A DNA stretch of 46,435 nucleotides from Candidatus Effluviviaceae Genus I sp. (GCA_016867725.1 VGIX01000013.1:1-46435); one strand, 5' to 3'; shown: positions 6,494-14,997, counted from the first letter of the stretch. Notes: generated by a model not told the origin, from the letters alone. A program made the numbers and translations.

Positions 6494-8587
6494 CTACTCC
6501 GAGCCTCCTCCCCCGATCGGGCGGACCACCCTCACGAGAGCCGCGTCGCTGTACACCTCGCCGCCCTGCGTCACGGTCGCGACCACGCGCGTCTGCTTCA
6601 CCTGGCCGGGCAGGATCTGCGTCGTAGCGGTGAAGAGACCGTCGGGCGAGATGCTGCCCGCCTCCGCGTTCAGCACCTGCCACTCGACCGGGAGCGGAAG
6701 CGGCGACCCGTTCTGATCGAGGACCAGCGCCTCGAACTGCCGGGTCTGCCCTGGGCGCAGCGTCGCCTCACGGGGCCTGACCCGCACGACGACCTCGGGC
6801 ATCCCGATGTTGATGATCACGACGGCGGCGCCGATGAACACGCGATCCTGCCCCAGCACGACCTGGGCGGTCACGCGCCCGGTCGGCGGCTCCGGCGAGC
6901 CGGGCTGCGGGAAGTCGGTGGCCGCCGTGAAGAGCCCGTCCGGGGTGATGGTGCCGATCCGCTGCGGCACCACGCCCCACGTGACGGGCACTTCCAGCTC
7001 CTCCCCGTCCGGACCGAGCACCACGGCGTGGAACTGCGTCGATTCGCCGGGCGGAACGAGCGCGACGCGCGGCTCGACGATCACTCGAACCGGGACCCCG
7101 GGGACCCTCACGAGCACATGCGCGAGGTCGGACAGCGTCGTGCCGTCCGGGAGCGTGGCCCGCGCGCCCACGGCGCCCTCGTGCGGACCGAACTCGGGCG
7201 AGGTCGGGTCTCCGTACGCGGGGTTCGCGGTGAAGAGCCCGTCCGGCGTGATGGTGCCGAGGCCGGGCGGGAGCACGGCCCACTCAACCGTCACGGGGAT
7301 GGGGCCGCCGGGGCCGACGACCTCAGCGTCGAACTGCACCTCCTGCCCGGGCGCGACGACCGCGCGGGCGGGCGTGATCCTGAGACGCGCGGTCGGGCCC
7401 ATCGCGCGGACGAACACCCGCGCGGCGTCGCTCGCCGTCCCCTCGGTCGTGGTGACCGACGCGGTGACGGCCCCGCGCCACCCGCCGCCGGACGCGGGCT
7501 CGGGGAACTCCTCGGCGGCGGTGAAGAACCCGTCCGCGCTGACCGTGCCGAGCCACTCCGGCCGCACGTGCCAGTCCACGGGCACGTCGATGGGCTCATT
7601 GTCCGGGCCGAGCACGACGGCCTCGAACTGCACGTCCCCGCCCGGCGCCACCGAGGCGCCCTTCGGACGGATGTGCACGCGCAGACCGGCGGGCCCCGGG
7701 TACCTCACCTCGACGGCCGCGAACCCGCGCGCGGGGCCGTCGACGGCCATCGCGGTCGCGACGACGCGCCCGTCCATCTCCTCGGGTCCTGCCGTGAACA
7801 CGCCGCCGGCGGTGATGGCCCCGAGCGCGCGCGGCACGACGGACCACTCGACCGGCACCTGCACGGACTGGCCGCTCTCGTCCAGCACGATCGCCTCGAA
7901 GCGCGCCTCGTCCCCCGGCCGCAACAGGGCGCGAGGCGGCCTCACGATCACCCGCAGCCGCCCGCTCTCGGGCTCGCCGACCACCACGCTCGCGGCGCCG
8001 ACGCCCTCGCGGCCGCCGGAGGAGGCGTGCGCGGCGACGCGGCCGGCGCCCGAGGCGTCGCCCGCCGTGAAGAGGCCTGAGCCCGTCACAACGCCGAGCG
8101 CGTCGGGGAGCACGACCCATCGCACGTCCGCGCTCACGGACTCCCCGGTCAGCGGATCCGTGACCGAGGCCTCGAACTGCACCTGGCCCCCGGTCGGGGT
8201 CGCGGCGTCCGGCGGAGCGACCGTGACCGACAGCCGCCTCGGTGCCGCGCTCCCGACCTCGATCACCGCGTGCCCGGACCCTGTGGCCTCGCCGTGACGA
8301 GCCACGACCCTCACGATGCCTCGCCCTTCGTTGTTCAGCGCGACGAGCCTGCCGTCCGCGCCGACTCGGCCGAGCCGCGGCGGGATCACCGACCACGAGA
8401 GCTCGGCGGAGACCGGCCGCCCCTGCGCGTCCGTCACGGAGGCCGTGAAGCGGACCTCCGCGCCCGGCCTCAGGTACGCCTCGGCCGGCGAGACCGTGAC
8501 TGTCAGCGCGTCGGCGGCCGCTTGGCCCGTCGTCGCGAGCGCGACGGCGAACGCAACCGTCAGCATGATGCCGTGTGCGCGAAACAT
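6494..8587 (-). CDS. Exported protein with seven bacterial Ig-like (BIG2-type) repeats
   Basis: 697 residues: a signal peptide (cleavage near AAADA, about residue 25) and then seven repeats of roughly 90 residues. Each repeat has a xRVxVxPxxAxLxPGxxxxF strand, a central PVxWxVxPxxLGxxxxDG block and a FTA end, as in TITPDGLFTA. No catalytic domain, C-terminal anchor or barrel is visible. The ATG at 8587 has a near-perfect GGAGGTGAT ribosome-binding site; the frame is open further upstream, but that part lies inside the anti-sigma gene. It follows that gene by 23 bases and is the third gene of the ECF sigma operon, suggesting a surface or periplasmic structural or adhesion protein made in response to the ECF signal. 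Confidence 0.88.
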   Translation of the reverse strand: MFRAHGIMLTVAFAVALATTGQAAADALTVTVSPAEAYLRPGAEVRFTASVTDAQGRPVSAELSWSVIPPRLGRVGADGRLVALNNEGRGIVRVVARHGEATGSGHAVIEVGSAAPRRLSVTVAPPDAATPTGGQVQFEASVTDPLTGESVSADVRWVVLPDALGVVTGSGLFTAGDASGAGRVAAHASSGGREGVGAASVVVGEPESGRLRVIVRPPRALLRPGDEARFEAIVLDESGQSVQVPVEWSVVPRALGAITAGGVFTAGPEEMDGRVVATAMAVDGPARGFAAVEVRYPGPAGLRVHIRPKGASVAPGGDVQFEAVVLGPDNEPIDVPVDWHVRPEWLGTVSADGFFTAAEEFPEPASGGGWRGAVTASVTTTEGTASDAARVFVRAMGPTARLRITPARAVVAPGQEVQFDAEVVGPGGPIPVTVEWAVLPPGLGTITPDGLFTANPAYGDPTSPEFGPHEGAVGARATLPDGTTLSDLAHVLVRVPGVPVRVIVEPRVALVPPGESTQFHAVVLGPDGEELEVPVTWGVVPQRIGTITPDGLFTAATDFPQPGSPEPPTGRVTAQVVLGQDRVFIGAAVVIINIGMPEVVVRVRPREATLRPGQTRQFEALVLDQNGSPLPLPVEWQVLNAEAGSISPDGLFTATTQILPGQVKQTRVVATVTQGGEVYSDAALVRVVRPIGGGGSE

Positions 8588-8610
8588 GCGATCACCTCCA
8601 TCCCTTCGTT

Positions 8611-9237
8611 TCACACGCGCTCGTCCGGAGCGCGGTGTCCGTCCACCGTGTAGAAGAGCCACGTGATGTCCCTGATCTTGTTCCCGGCGCGGTCTCGGAT
8701 CTCGATGGTGATGACGTGCTCGCCCTCGGCGAACCGCTCCCCCGGCGTGTACATGACGTAGTCCGCCGTGACCTCCGCGAGCCCGGTCACGTCCTCCTCG
8801 TCCACGAGCAACCGGATGACCGCCCCCTCGAGCGGCGGCGTGATCGCCGCCACGATCTCCACCTGGCCGCCGCCCACGACCGCGTTCCCCTGCGGGAGCA
8901 TGGGGTCGATCCTCGGCGCGACAACCTCGGACTCCACGGCGACCTGTTCCGCCTGCGGCGCGACGGGGACGGCGATCGGCGCCTGCCGCCCGCCGCGCGC
9001 GAGCACGACGGCCAGCGCGGCCACTGCCACCGCTGCGACCGCCCACGCGAGCCTGGGCGAGCGGAGGAGCCCCGCGCGCGTCCGCCCCGCCGCGTCTCCG
9101 CGGAGCCTCGCGAGCAGCCTCTCCCGATAGAACGGCGGGAGCTCGGCCTGCCGGAGCTCGCCGAGCAGCCGCTCGACCCGCTCGTCCTCGGGCCCCATGG
9201 GCGCCCCGGTCCTCTGCTCATCCCGTCCTGTTGCCAT
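8611..9237 (-). CDS. Anti-sigma-like membrane protein with periplasmic Ig-like domain
   Basis: 208 residues. The N-terminal 55 residues are helical and charged (ERVERLLGELRQAELPP), as in small sigma-binding domains, but there is no zinc-binding HxxxCxxC. One membrane segment spans residues 61-80. The periplasmic part (105-200) is a single Ig-like domain, with PPLEGAVIRLLVDEEDVTG and a final ITWLFYTVDG strand. AGGAG lies before the ATG at 9237. Position directly behind the sigma gene (40-base gap) and the topology argue for an anti-sigma factor; this is inference from context, not family membership. The Ig-like domain resembles one in the outer-membrane barrel protein at 9897-12065. Confidence 0.7.
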   Translation of the reverse strand: MATGRDEQRTGAPMGPEDERVERLLGELRQAELPPFYRERLLARLRGDAAGRTRAGLLRSPRLAWAVAAVAVAALAVVLARGGRQAPIAVPVAPQAEQVAVESEVVAPRIDPMLPQGNAVVGGGQVEIVAAITPPLEGAVIRLLVDEEDVTGLAEVTADYVMYTPGERFAEGEHVITIEIRDRAGNKIRDITWLFYTVDGHRAPDERV

Positions 9238-9277
9238 CGTCTCCTCCCCGCCGCGCCCGTCGGTCCGCCCGGCGGCC

Positions 9278-9784
9278 TCACACCTTGCCCTCGAGCAGCC
9301 GTCCGAGCATCGCCTTCCCCCGCGCGATCCTCGACTTCACGGTGCCGACCGAGCACCGCGTCACCGCGGCGATCTCCTCGTAGCTCGCGTCCGACATGTA
9401 CCGGAGCACGATCGCCTCGCGGTACGGCTCCCGCAGTCCCGCGACCGCCGCGCGGACCGCCGCGGCGCGCTCCCTTTCGACCGCGTCGAGCGCCGGCGTC
9501 CGCCACTCCGCCGACGGCGGCGGGTCCTGCTCGGCATGGTCCCGCCACAACGCGGCCCGGCGCGCCTGCCTGCGATGCCGCTTCTTGAACACGTTGACGG
9601 CGATGCGGTAGAGCCACGTGAACGGGTCGGCGTCGCCGCGGAAGCCGTCGTAGGCGCGCATGGCGCTCACGAAGGCCTCCTCGGCGAGGTCGAGCGCGTC
9701 ATCGTAGTCGCCGGTCAGTCCGTACATGACGTTCACGAGCCTCTTGTCGTAGCGCGCCACCAGTTCCTCGAAGTCGGGCTTCAC
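9278..9784 (-). CDS. ECF-type RNA polymerase sigma factor
   Basis: 168 residues, the usual ECF size, with sigma-2 (near residues 9-75, including AEEAFVSAMRAY and DPFTWLYRIAVNVFKKR) and sigma-4 (near 112-165, helix-turn-helix YEEIAAVTRCSVGTVKSRI) and a variable linker. The GTG at 9784 is the only start consistent with the family length. It is first in an operon with the anti-sigma-like and Ig-repeat genes and has an ECF-type promoter at 9821-9846, so autoregulation is likely. By analogy with other ECF groups it should respond to an envelope signal relayed through the membrane protein encoded next. Confidence 0.95.
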   Translation of the reverse strand: MKPDFEELVARYDKRLVNVMYGLTGDYDDALDLAEEAFVSAMRAYDGFRGDADPFTWLYRIAVNVFKKRHRRQARRAALWRDHAEQDPPPSAEWRTPALDAVERERAAAVRAAVAGLREPYREAIVLRYMSDASYEEIAAVTRCSVGTVKSRIARGKAMLGRLLEGKV

Positions 9785-9820
9785 CCTTCACGCCCTCCGC
9801 GCCCTGTTGCTCGTGAGTTA

Positions 9821-9846
9821 GAGACCGCGACGTGGCGAGTTGTTCC
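9821..9846 (-). promoter_or_regulatory. Candidate ECF sigma autoregulatory promoter
   Basis: On the minus strand GGAAC (9846-9842), a 16-base spacer and GTCTC (9825-9821) followed by TAA. This resembles the GAACTT-N16-TCTnA shape of sigma-E-type promoters. The predicted start site falls about 30 bases before the sigma-factor GTG. Confidence 0.6.
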
Positions 9847-9896
9847 CGGCCGAGGCGGCGTTTCGGGGCCGCCCGCCGCTCGCCGCACGGAGCGGG

Positions 9897-12065
9897 TCAG
9901 AAGCGCCGTCCGAGGCGGACGATCCCGACGTGCTCGGTGTAGCTCTCGTCCGGAGTTGCCCGGTCCTCAAGCTCGAGGTATCGGTACTCGGTCTCGAGAT
10001 CCCAGGCGTCGAAGCGGTATCGCAGTGCAAGCGTGTGGGTCGCCCGCGTCGAGTCGTCGTCGCCTGTTCCGAACGTCCAGCGCGTGGACGCCCGGGCCGT
10101 GAGGTCGCTGGGCAGAACCTCCCAGCGGACCTCGCCGCCCGCGCCCGCGGTCTCGTTGTCCGCCGTGGCGGAGATGCGCGACCAGAAGAGCGAGAGCGAG
10201 ACGAACAGCCGGTCCCGGCGATACGAGCACCCGGCGGCGCCCTGGACGTAGCGGTAGTCGTACGCGTCGTACGGGGTCCGGTCGTATCGCGCGAGCGCGT
10301 AGCCCCGCGCGTCGCCGCCCGCCACCGTGAGCACGCCGTCGGCCCGCGCCGTGAGGACCGTCCCCCACTCGTCCGCCGCGGTCCCGGACGCCGACCCTTC
10401 GGTGCGGTGCACCTCGGCGGTCACGAGCGCGCCCAACGCCGCCGGCGAATAGGCCGCCTCCACCCCGACGCTCTCCCGCCCGGGCCTCGTGGCGATGTTC
10501 CCCGCGGCGTAGAACGCCGTGTCGGCGCGCGCGTACTCGATCCACGCGCGGTTCGCGTGGTCCTTCTCGTAGCCGACCCGCACGCGCGCGTGCGCGCCGT
10601 CGCCCTCGACGACGCCGCTCGACCACGACCTCGCGGCCTCGGCCTCGACGAACCTCCGGCCGCCTCGGACGAGAAGCCTCGCCGCGAGCACGTCGTTCTC
10701 GACGGGCTCGACGACGCGGTCGGCGGCGGCCACCGTCGCCGTGTCGTCGAACGCGTGCAGGAACGCGAGCGCGAGCTCGCTGCCCGTCCCCCACGCCACG
10801 GTCTCCTTCGCCCCCAGCGCGTAGCGCGCGTACGCGCCCCATCCGTCGGTCGTGTCGGCCTCGGCGAGTCTGAGCGCGACGACGTCGGTCCTGGTCGGCC
10901 CGACGCGGACCGCCGCGCGCGCCCCCAGCCCGGAGGCCCACTCCAGCGTCGCGCGTGTCAGCGACGGGTAGATATCGCCGGCCTCTGCGTCAAACGACGA
11001 CGATTCGAACAGGAAGGCCCCGCTCAGTCGTTCGTCGAAGAGCGGGTCGTATCGCGCCGTCGCCATCCACGTGCTCCCGACTCCGAGGGACGACGCGTAG
11101 AGGTCGAGGCTCGGCGCGCTCACCTCTTCATAAGGAAGGAAGACCTCGAGCGACTCCGCGTCCGCGGCGTCGGCCGCCACCGCCGCCCAACCGACCTTGA
11201 CGAAGCCGCTCAGGACGGGCGCTGACTCCCAGGTCTCCCCCGTCGGCGCCGCCGTCGCGTCGGGTTCCGGCGTCCGCGGGACCCACAGGGCCTCCTGCAC
11301 GAAGAACATCCACCTCCCCTCGACCGCCCGCGAGGAAGTGAGCGCCGAGAAGACCACCGTGTGCGCGCCGACGCTGAGGGACTCCGGCGGTGAGAGGTAG
11401 AAGTGGTCGGATCGCAGCTCGGCGGCGTCCGTCACGTCCCGGCCGTCCAGGAGGACGACGGCCGTCCATGGGCTCTCGAGCGGAGGATCGAGGACGGCGA
11501 CGACGTCGGGGCGGCGCCCCGGGACGATCTCGCCGGGAAGCGGGGTGATGACCTCGATGCCCGGGTCGAGCGACGCCGGCGGCAGGTCCGCGGCCGCCGC
11601 GACGCTCGCCCGGCCCGCGACCGCCACCGCGTACCAGCCGGGCGCCGGCGACGACGGAGGAGCCGTGAGCGCGTCTCCGGTCAGATCGGTCACGCGAAGG
11701 TAGTAGCGGAGCTCCGCGGGCAGGACGAGGTCCGCGGGGATCGCGCCCAGCAGAACGCTCCCCGACAGCGAGAGCGGGAACGCGCGCTCCCCGGACGGGG
11801 TGAGGACGACGACGTCCGCAGCCGCGACGTCGGCGGCGGCAAGGCCGGTGAGGGCCGCCTCGACCTGGAGCGCGACGCGCTCTTCGACGATGACTGGAGG
11901 AACGTGGGTGAGCCGTGCGCCCGCCGGAAACGCCGGGCTTCCGTTCGGGGCGGTGAACACCATGAGCACGGCGACGACACCGGCCGCGCGGAGCGCGCGC
12001 GGCCCGGGACGCCGGGTGGGGATGTCGCGGGCCTTCTCTGGGGGCGCGGCGTGCTCTCTCGCCAT
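9897..12065 (-). CDS. Outer-membrane beta-barrel protein with N-terminal Ig-like domains
   Basis: 722 residues. An export signal lies near residues 25-46 after a long charged N-region. Two beta-rich domains follow; the second (roughly residues 168-265, PGEIVPGRRPDVVAVLDPPL through VEGRWMFFVQEA) looks homologous to the periplasmic domain of the anti-sigma-like protein. The C-terminal 400 residues alternate polar and aromatic residues in strand-length units and end in Phe, as expected for a BAM-inserted barrel. The ATG at 12065 lies 34 bases behind the receiver-GGDEF gene, so the two are probably cotranscribed. A longer start is possible (in-frame GTGs just upstream). The transported substrate or role is unknown. 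Confidence 0.8.
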   Translation of the reverse strand: MAREHAAPPEKARDIPTRRPGPRALRAAGVVAVLMVFTAPNGSPAFPAGARLTHVPPVIVEERVALQVEAALTGLAAADVAAADVVVLTPSGERAFPLSLSGSVLLGAIPADLVLPAELRYYLRVTDLTGDALTAPPSSPAPGWYAVAVAGRASVAAAADLPPASLDPGIEVITPLPGEIVPGRRPDVVAVLDPPLESPWTAVVLLDGRDVTDAAELRSDHFYLSPPESLSVGAHTVVFSALTSSRAVEGRWMFFVQEALWVPRTPEPDATAAPTGETWESAPVLSGFVKVGWAAVAADAADAESLEVFLPYEEVSAPSLDLYASSLGVGSTWMATARYDPLFDERLSGAFLFESSSFDAEAGDIYPSLTRATLEWASGLGARAAVRVGPTRTDVVALRLAEADTTDGWGAYARYALGAKETVAWGTGSELALAFLHAFDDTATVAAADRVVEPVENDVLAARLLVRGGRRFVEAEAARSWSSGVVEGDGAHARVRVGYEKDHANRAWIEYARADTAFYAAGNIATRPGRESVGVEAAYSPAALGALVTAEVHRTEGSASGTAADEWGTVLTARADGVLTVAGGDARGYALARYDRTPYDAYDYRYVQGAAGCSYRRDRLFVSLSLFWSRISATADNETAGAGGEVRWEVLPSDLTARASTRWTFGTGDDDSTRATHTLALRYRFDAWDLETEYRYLELEDRATPDESYTEHVGIVRLGRRF

Positions 12066-12099
12066 GGAGTCCAACGATACCACCACGCGAGGGAGCGTG

Positions 12100-13401
12100 T
12101 CACCGCCGCAGATAGGACTGGATCTGCGCGGCGAGGTTGTTCGTGTCGATGGGCTTCGTGATGTAGCCGCGGCACCCGGCGCGGACGAGCTCCTCGAGGT
12201 CACGGGGCATGTCGTGCGCCGTGAGGGCGACGACCGGAATGCACCGGGTCTCCTCCATCTGCACAAGCCTCCTCGCAGCCTCAAGCCCGCTCATCCCGTT
12301 GAGGCTCACGTCGATGATCACGAGATCGGGGCGGGCCGACTTGGCGAGGTAGAGCGCGGTCGGGCCGTCCGACGCCTCGATGACCTCGTACCCGTTCGCC
12401 CGCAGGACGACGGACGCAACGTTCCGGCTGTAGTCGTTCTCCTCGACGAGGAGGATCCTGGCGCCCGTGTCCGCGTCGCTCCATCGGCCTCCGACGGCCT
12501 CGGAGAACGCGACGACCGTGCGGTCCCGACCGCCCTGCTTGGCCTGGTAGAGCGCCGAGTCCGCCATGCGCATGAGGGTGGTCGCGTCGCGGGCGTGGTC
12601 GGGGTAGGTCGCCACTCCGCCGCTCATCGTGGCCACGAGCTCGGGAAGGTCGGGCACAGGCGACCGCTGGCCGAACGACACGCGGAGGCGCTCCGCCATG
12701 ACGCCGGCGGCCCGCCCGTCCGTCTCGGGCAGGATGACCGCGAACTCGCCGCCGCCGTACCGCGTGACGATGTCCGACTGCCTCGTCTCGCTCAGGAGCA
12801 CGTCGGCAAGCCCCCGGAGCGTCTCGTCGCCGACCTCATGGCCGAAGCGCGCGTTGACGCTCCCGAGGCTGTCGACGTCGAACACCACACAGGACACCTT
12901 CCTCCCGTACCGCCTCGCCCGCTCGACCTCCTTCTCCAGGCGGTCCTCGCAGAACCGCCGGTTGTACACGCGGGTCAGCGCGTCGCGGTCCGCGGGGGTC
13001 GCGCCGGGCTCGTCGCCGTACGCGATCCGCAGCATCGCGCGAACCCGCGTCGCGAACTCGACCGCGCCGACGGGCCAGCACATGCTGTCCATGTCGCTCG
13101 CGGCGCCCGCGAGCTCCTGTCCCTTCCTCCGCAGCACGAGCACGGGGATGGGTCTCGACCGCCCGTCATCCGACAGCCGCTCGAGGGCCTGGCAGCGGCG
13201 CAGCTCCTCGCCGGGGAACTCGACGACGATGAGGTCGGGACTCGAGGCCGTCGCGGCATCCAGCATTTGCTCGGGCGTCGTGCACACGACCGCCTTGTAG
13301 CCCGCGCCCTGGACGCGGTCGACGAGGACCCTGCTGTCCTGGCCGTCACACGCGGCCACGAGGACCTTCCTGCGGACCGTGTCGCCTGTTCGCTCCGACA
13401 T
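12100..13401 (-). CDS. Receiver-GGDEF-receiver protein with degenerate GGDEF
   Basis: 433 residues. An N-terminal receiver-like domain (about 11-125) has Glu61 where the phosphorylated Asp should be (LIVVEFPGEE). The GGDEF domain (about 135-300) keeps Asp175 and the inhibitory RxxD site (RQSD, 207-210), but the signature reads GGGEF (216-220) and the ND pair of FKxIND is NA (183-184). The C-terminal receiver (about 315-433) looks intact: phospho-acceptor Asp364 in VIIDVS and Lys416 in TKP. I infer a phosphorylation-controlled protein that binds c-di-GMP or acts by protein contact and makes little or no c-di-GMP. No histidine kinase is encoded in the window. The ATG at 13401 follows a G-rich site. 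A candidate sigma-54 promoter lies at 13504-13519. Confidence 0.9.
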   Translation of the reverse strand: MSERTGDTVRRKVLVAACDGQDSRVLVDRVQGAGYKAVVCTTPEQMLDAATASSPDLIVVEFPGEELRRCQALERLSDDGRSRPIPVLVLRRKGQELAGAASDMDSMCWPVGAVEFATRVRAMLRIAYGDEPGATPADRDALTRVYNRRFCEDRLEKEVERARRYGRKVSCVVFDVDSLGSVNARFGHEVGDETLRGLADVLLSETRQSDIVTRYGGGEFAVILPETDGRAAGVMAERLRVSFGQRSPVPDLPELVATMSGGVATYPDHARDATTLMRMADSALYQAKQGGRDRTVVAFSEAVGGRWSDADTGARILLVEENDYSRNVASVVLRANGYEVIEASDGPTALYLAKSARPDLVIIDVSLNGMSGLEAARRLVQMEETRCIPVVALTAHDMPRDLEELVRAGCRGYITKPIDTNNLAAQIQSYLRR

Positions 13402-13503
13402 GCTTCCCCCCGTGGGTGAACGCGTTTCAGCGGGCCGGGGCGCCGACCGCCCACGCATGCGTGCCCTCCCGGGCGCGGCGGCCCGAGCTCGGTTGTTCAG
13501 GTT

Positions 13504-13519
13504 AGCAAGCGGTGTGCCA
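13504..13519 (-). promoter_or_regulatory. Candidate sigma-54 (-24/-12) promoter
   Basis: On the minus strand the sequence is TGGCACACCGCTTGCT, matching the TGGCAC-N5-TTGCW consensus with the required ten bases between GG and GC. It would start transcription near 13493, about 90 bases before the receiver-GGDEF gene. No sigma-54 gene or activator is in the window. Confidence 0.5.
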
Positions 13520-13586
13520 CGGGAATCGTGCAGCGGGCGAGGCCGGCGCGCGTGTTGCCGTGCGGGTTGCGGGCGGAGCGCAAGAT

Positions 13587-13617
13587 GAAGGGGCGGCACG
13601 CACTGCGCCGCCCCTTC
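13587..13617. terminator. Hairpin downstream of ompA
   Basis: An 11-bp perfect stem (13587-13597 with 13607-13617) with a nine-base loop lies about 60 bases past the ompA stop and before the sigma-54-like promoter of the next minus-strand gene. The T-run is weak, but the position fits transcription termination of ompA. Confidence 0.6.
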
Positions 13618-13678
13618 CCTTGTGCACCCATCCGTGGGCCGCCGCGCCGCATCCGGCGCGCGACCTCCTGTCGGCCCG

Positions 13679-14911
13679 CTACCGCACGGGCTCGATGATC
13701 GCCCGTCTGTTCTGCGACCGGTTCGCCTCGGTCGTGTTCGCCATGAGAGGCTGGGTCTCGCCCAGCCCGACGGTCGTGATGCGCGAGCCGGCGATGCCCT
13801 TCGCGACGAGGTAGTCTCTCACGGCGACGGCGCGGCGCTGCGACAGCCGCTCGTTGTACTCGTCGCCGCCGAGGTCGCACGCGTGCCCGCCGACCCTCAC
13901 TGCGAGATCCGCGTCAGCAAGCATCGCGGCGGCCATGGCGTCCAGCTTCCCCCTGGCCGTGCCGTCGAGCGTCGCGCTGTTGAGCGCGAAGTTGACCGTC
14001 ACCGCGAGCAGCTGCGGCTTGATCTCCACGGGCGGCGGGGGCGGAGGAGGCGGAGGAGGCGGAGGAGGCGTGACCTTCGGGCAGCCGCGCTCGTCCACCG
14101 TCGTCCCGGGCGGGGTGCCGGGGCACTCGTCGTAGAGGTCCGGCACGCCGTCGCCGTCGGTGTCGATCGCGCTGAGGTCGACCGGGGCGGGCTCGGCCTT
14201 CTTGCCGCAGTCGCCCGGGCCGAAGTAGTAGGTCAGCGCGACATAGCCTTCGAGCAGCGTGTTGTTGAGGTCCATGCCCTCGAAGCCGTACTCCTCGATC
14301 GAAGAGAGCCCGCACGTGTCGAGCTTCTGCTTGTAGAGGTAGCTGTAGCGGCCGCCGATGCCGATGGCGGTGCGCTCGCCGGCGAAGAACTCGACGCCCG
14401 CGCCGACGATGCCCGTGAGGTTCTCGCCGCGCAGCCTGCCCTGCTTGCCGTCGTTGTCGTAGCCGACGGGGACGGTGCCCTTCCCGTCGCGCCAGTCCTC
14501 AACCTGCCACCAGGTGATGCCGAGTCCGGCGCTCACGAACGGGCGGACCTTCGCCTCGGGCATGATGTTCCAGATGGCGGAGAGGGAGCCCGTGTTCCAC
14601 ATCGTGCGGAACTCGTCCGGCTCGCCCCAGCCGGAGAAGCGGTCGCCGTCCTCGCCGAAGAGCTCCTCGATCGGCTTGTTCCGGGTCTCCCCGTGCCGGT
14701 AGTCCAGGGCCACCCAGAACCTGTCGTTGATGGGCTTCGACACCTGAAGCCCGAGGGTGAGCCCCGCGTCGGCGTACTCGTGCGTGCAGCCGATGGGCTG
14801 CATCACTCCGACGTTGATGCCCACGCCGAGATCCTCGCACGAGATTGCGGCGTGCAGCGTCGCGGGAACGAGGAGTCCCGCGGCGAGGATGCAGAACACC
14901 AATCGGAACAT
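13679..14911 (-). CDS. ompA: OmpA/OprF-type outer membrane protein
   Basis: 410 residues. A signal peptide (1 to about 21, ending LHAA) precedes an N-terminal beta-barrel of about 225 residues, then a calcium-binding thrombospondin type 3 repeat (DTDGDGVPDLYDECPG), a run of 13 prolines, and a C-terminal OmpA domain that binds peptidoglycan (VNFALNSATLD, GHACDLGGDEYN, LSQRRAVAVRDYL, SQNRRAIIEPV). The Asp of the usual GHTD motif is kept in GHACD. AGGAGGTGA directly precedes the ATG at 14911. It probably tethers outer membrane to wall. Promoter at 14969-14997; the gene is monocistronic. Confidence 0.95.
   Translation of the reverse strand: MFRLVFCILAAGLLVPATLHAAISCEDLGVGINVGVMQPIGCTHEYADAGLTLGLQVSKPINDRFWVALDYRHGETRNKPIEELFGEDGDRFSGWGEPDEFRTMWNTGSLSAIWNIMPEAKVRPFVSAGLGITWWQVEDWRDGKGTVPVGYDNDGKQGRLRGENLTGIVGAGVEFFAGERTAIGIGGRYSYLYKQKLDTCGLSSIEEYGFEGMDLNNTLLEGYVALTYYFGPGDCGKKAEPAPVDLSAIDTDGDGVPDLYDECPGTPPGTTVDERGCPKVTPPPPPPPPPPPPPVEIKPQLLAVTVNFALNSATLDGTARGKLDAMAAAMLADADLAVRVGGHACDLGGDEYNERLSQRRAVAVRDYLVAKGIAGSRITTVGLGETQPLMANTTEANRSQNRRAIIEPVR
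14041..14067. repeat. 9-bp tandem repeat encoding the ompA proline linker
   Basis: Three perfect copies of GCGGAGGAG, flanked by imperfect GGC repeats, encode part of the 13-proline run. The nine-base unit would change linker length without breaking the frame. Confidence 0.8.
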
Positions 14912-14968
14912 GCCTCACCTCCTCTGATGGGAACTGCGTTTCCCCCGGTTACGGTTCGCCGGGGGCCA

Positions 14969-14997
14969 ATGCTATACAAAACCCCTCCGGGTGACAA
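14969..14997 (-). promoter_or_regulatory. Predicted sigma-70 promoter of ompA
   Basis: On the minus strand TTGTCA (14997-14992), a 17-base spacer and TAGCAT (14974-14969). The leader contains a 7-bp hairpin (14942-14948 with 14959-14965) before the strong ribosome-binding site. Confidence 0.6.
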
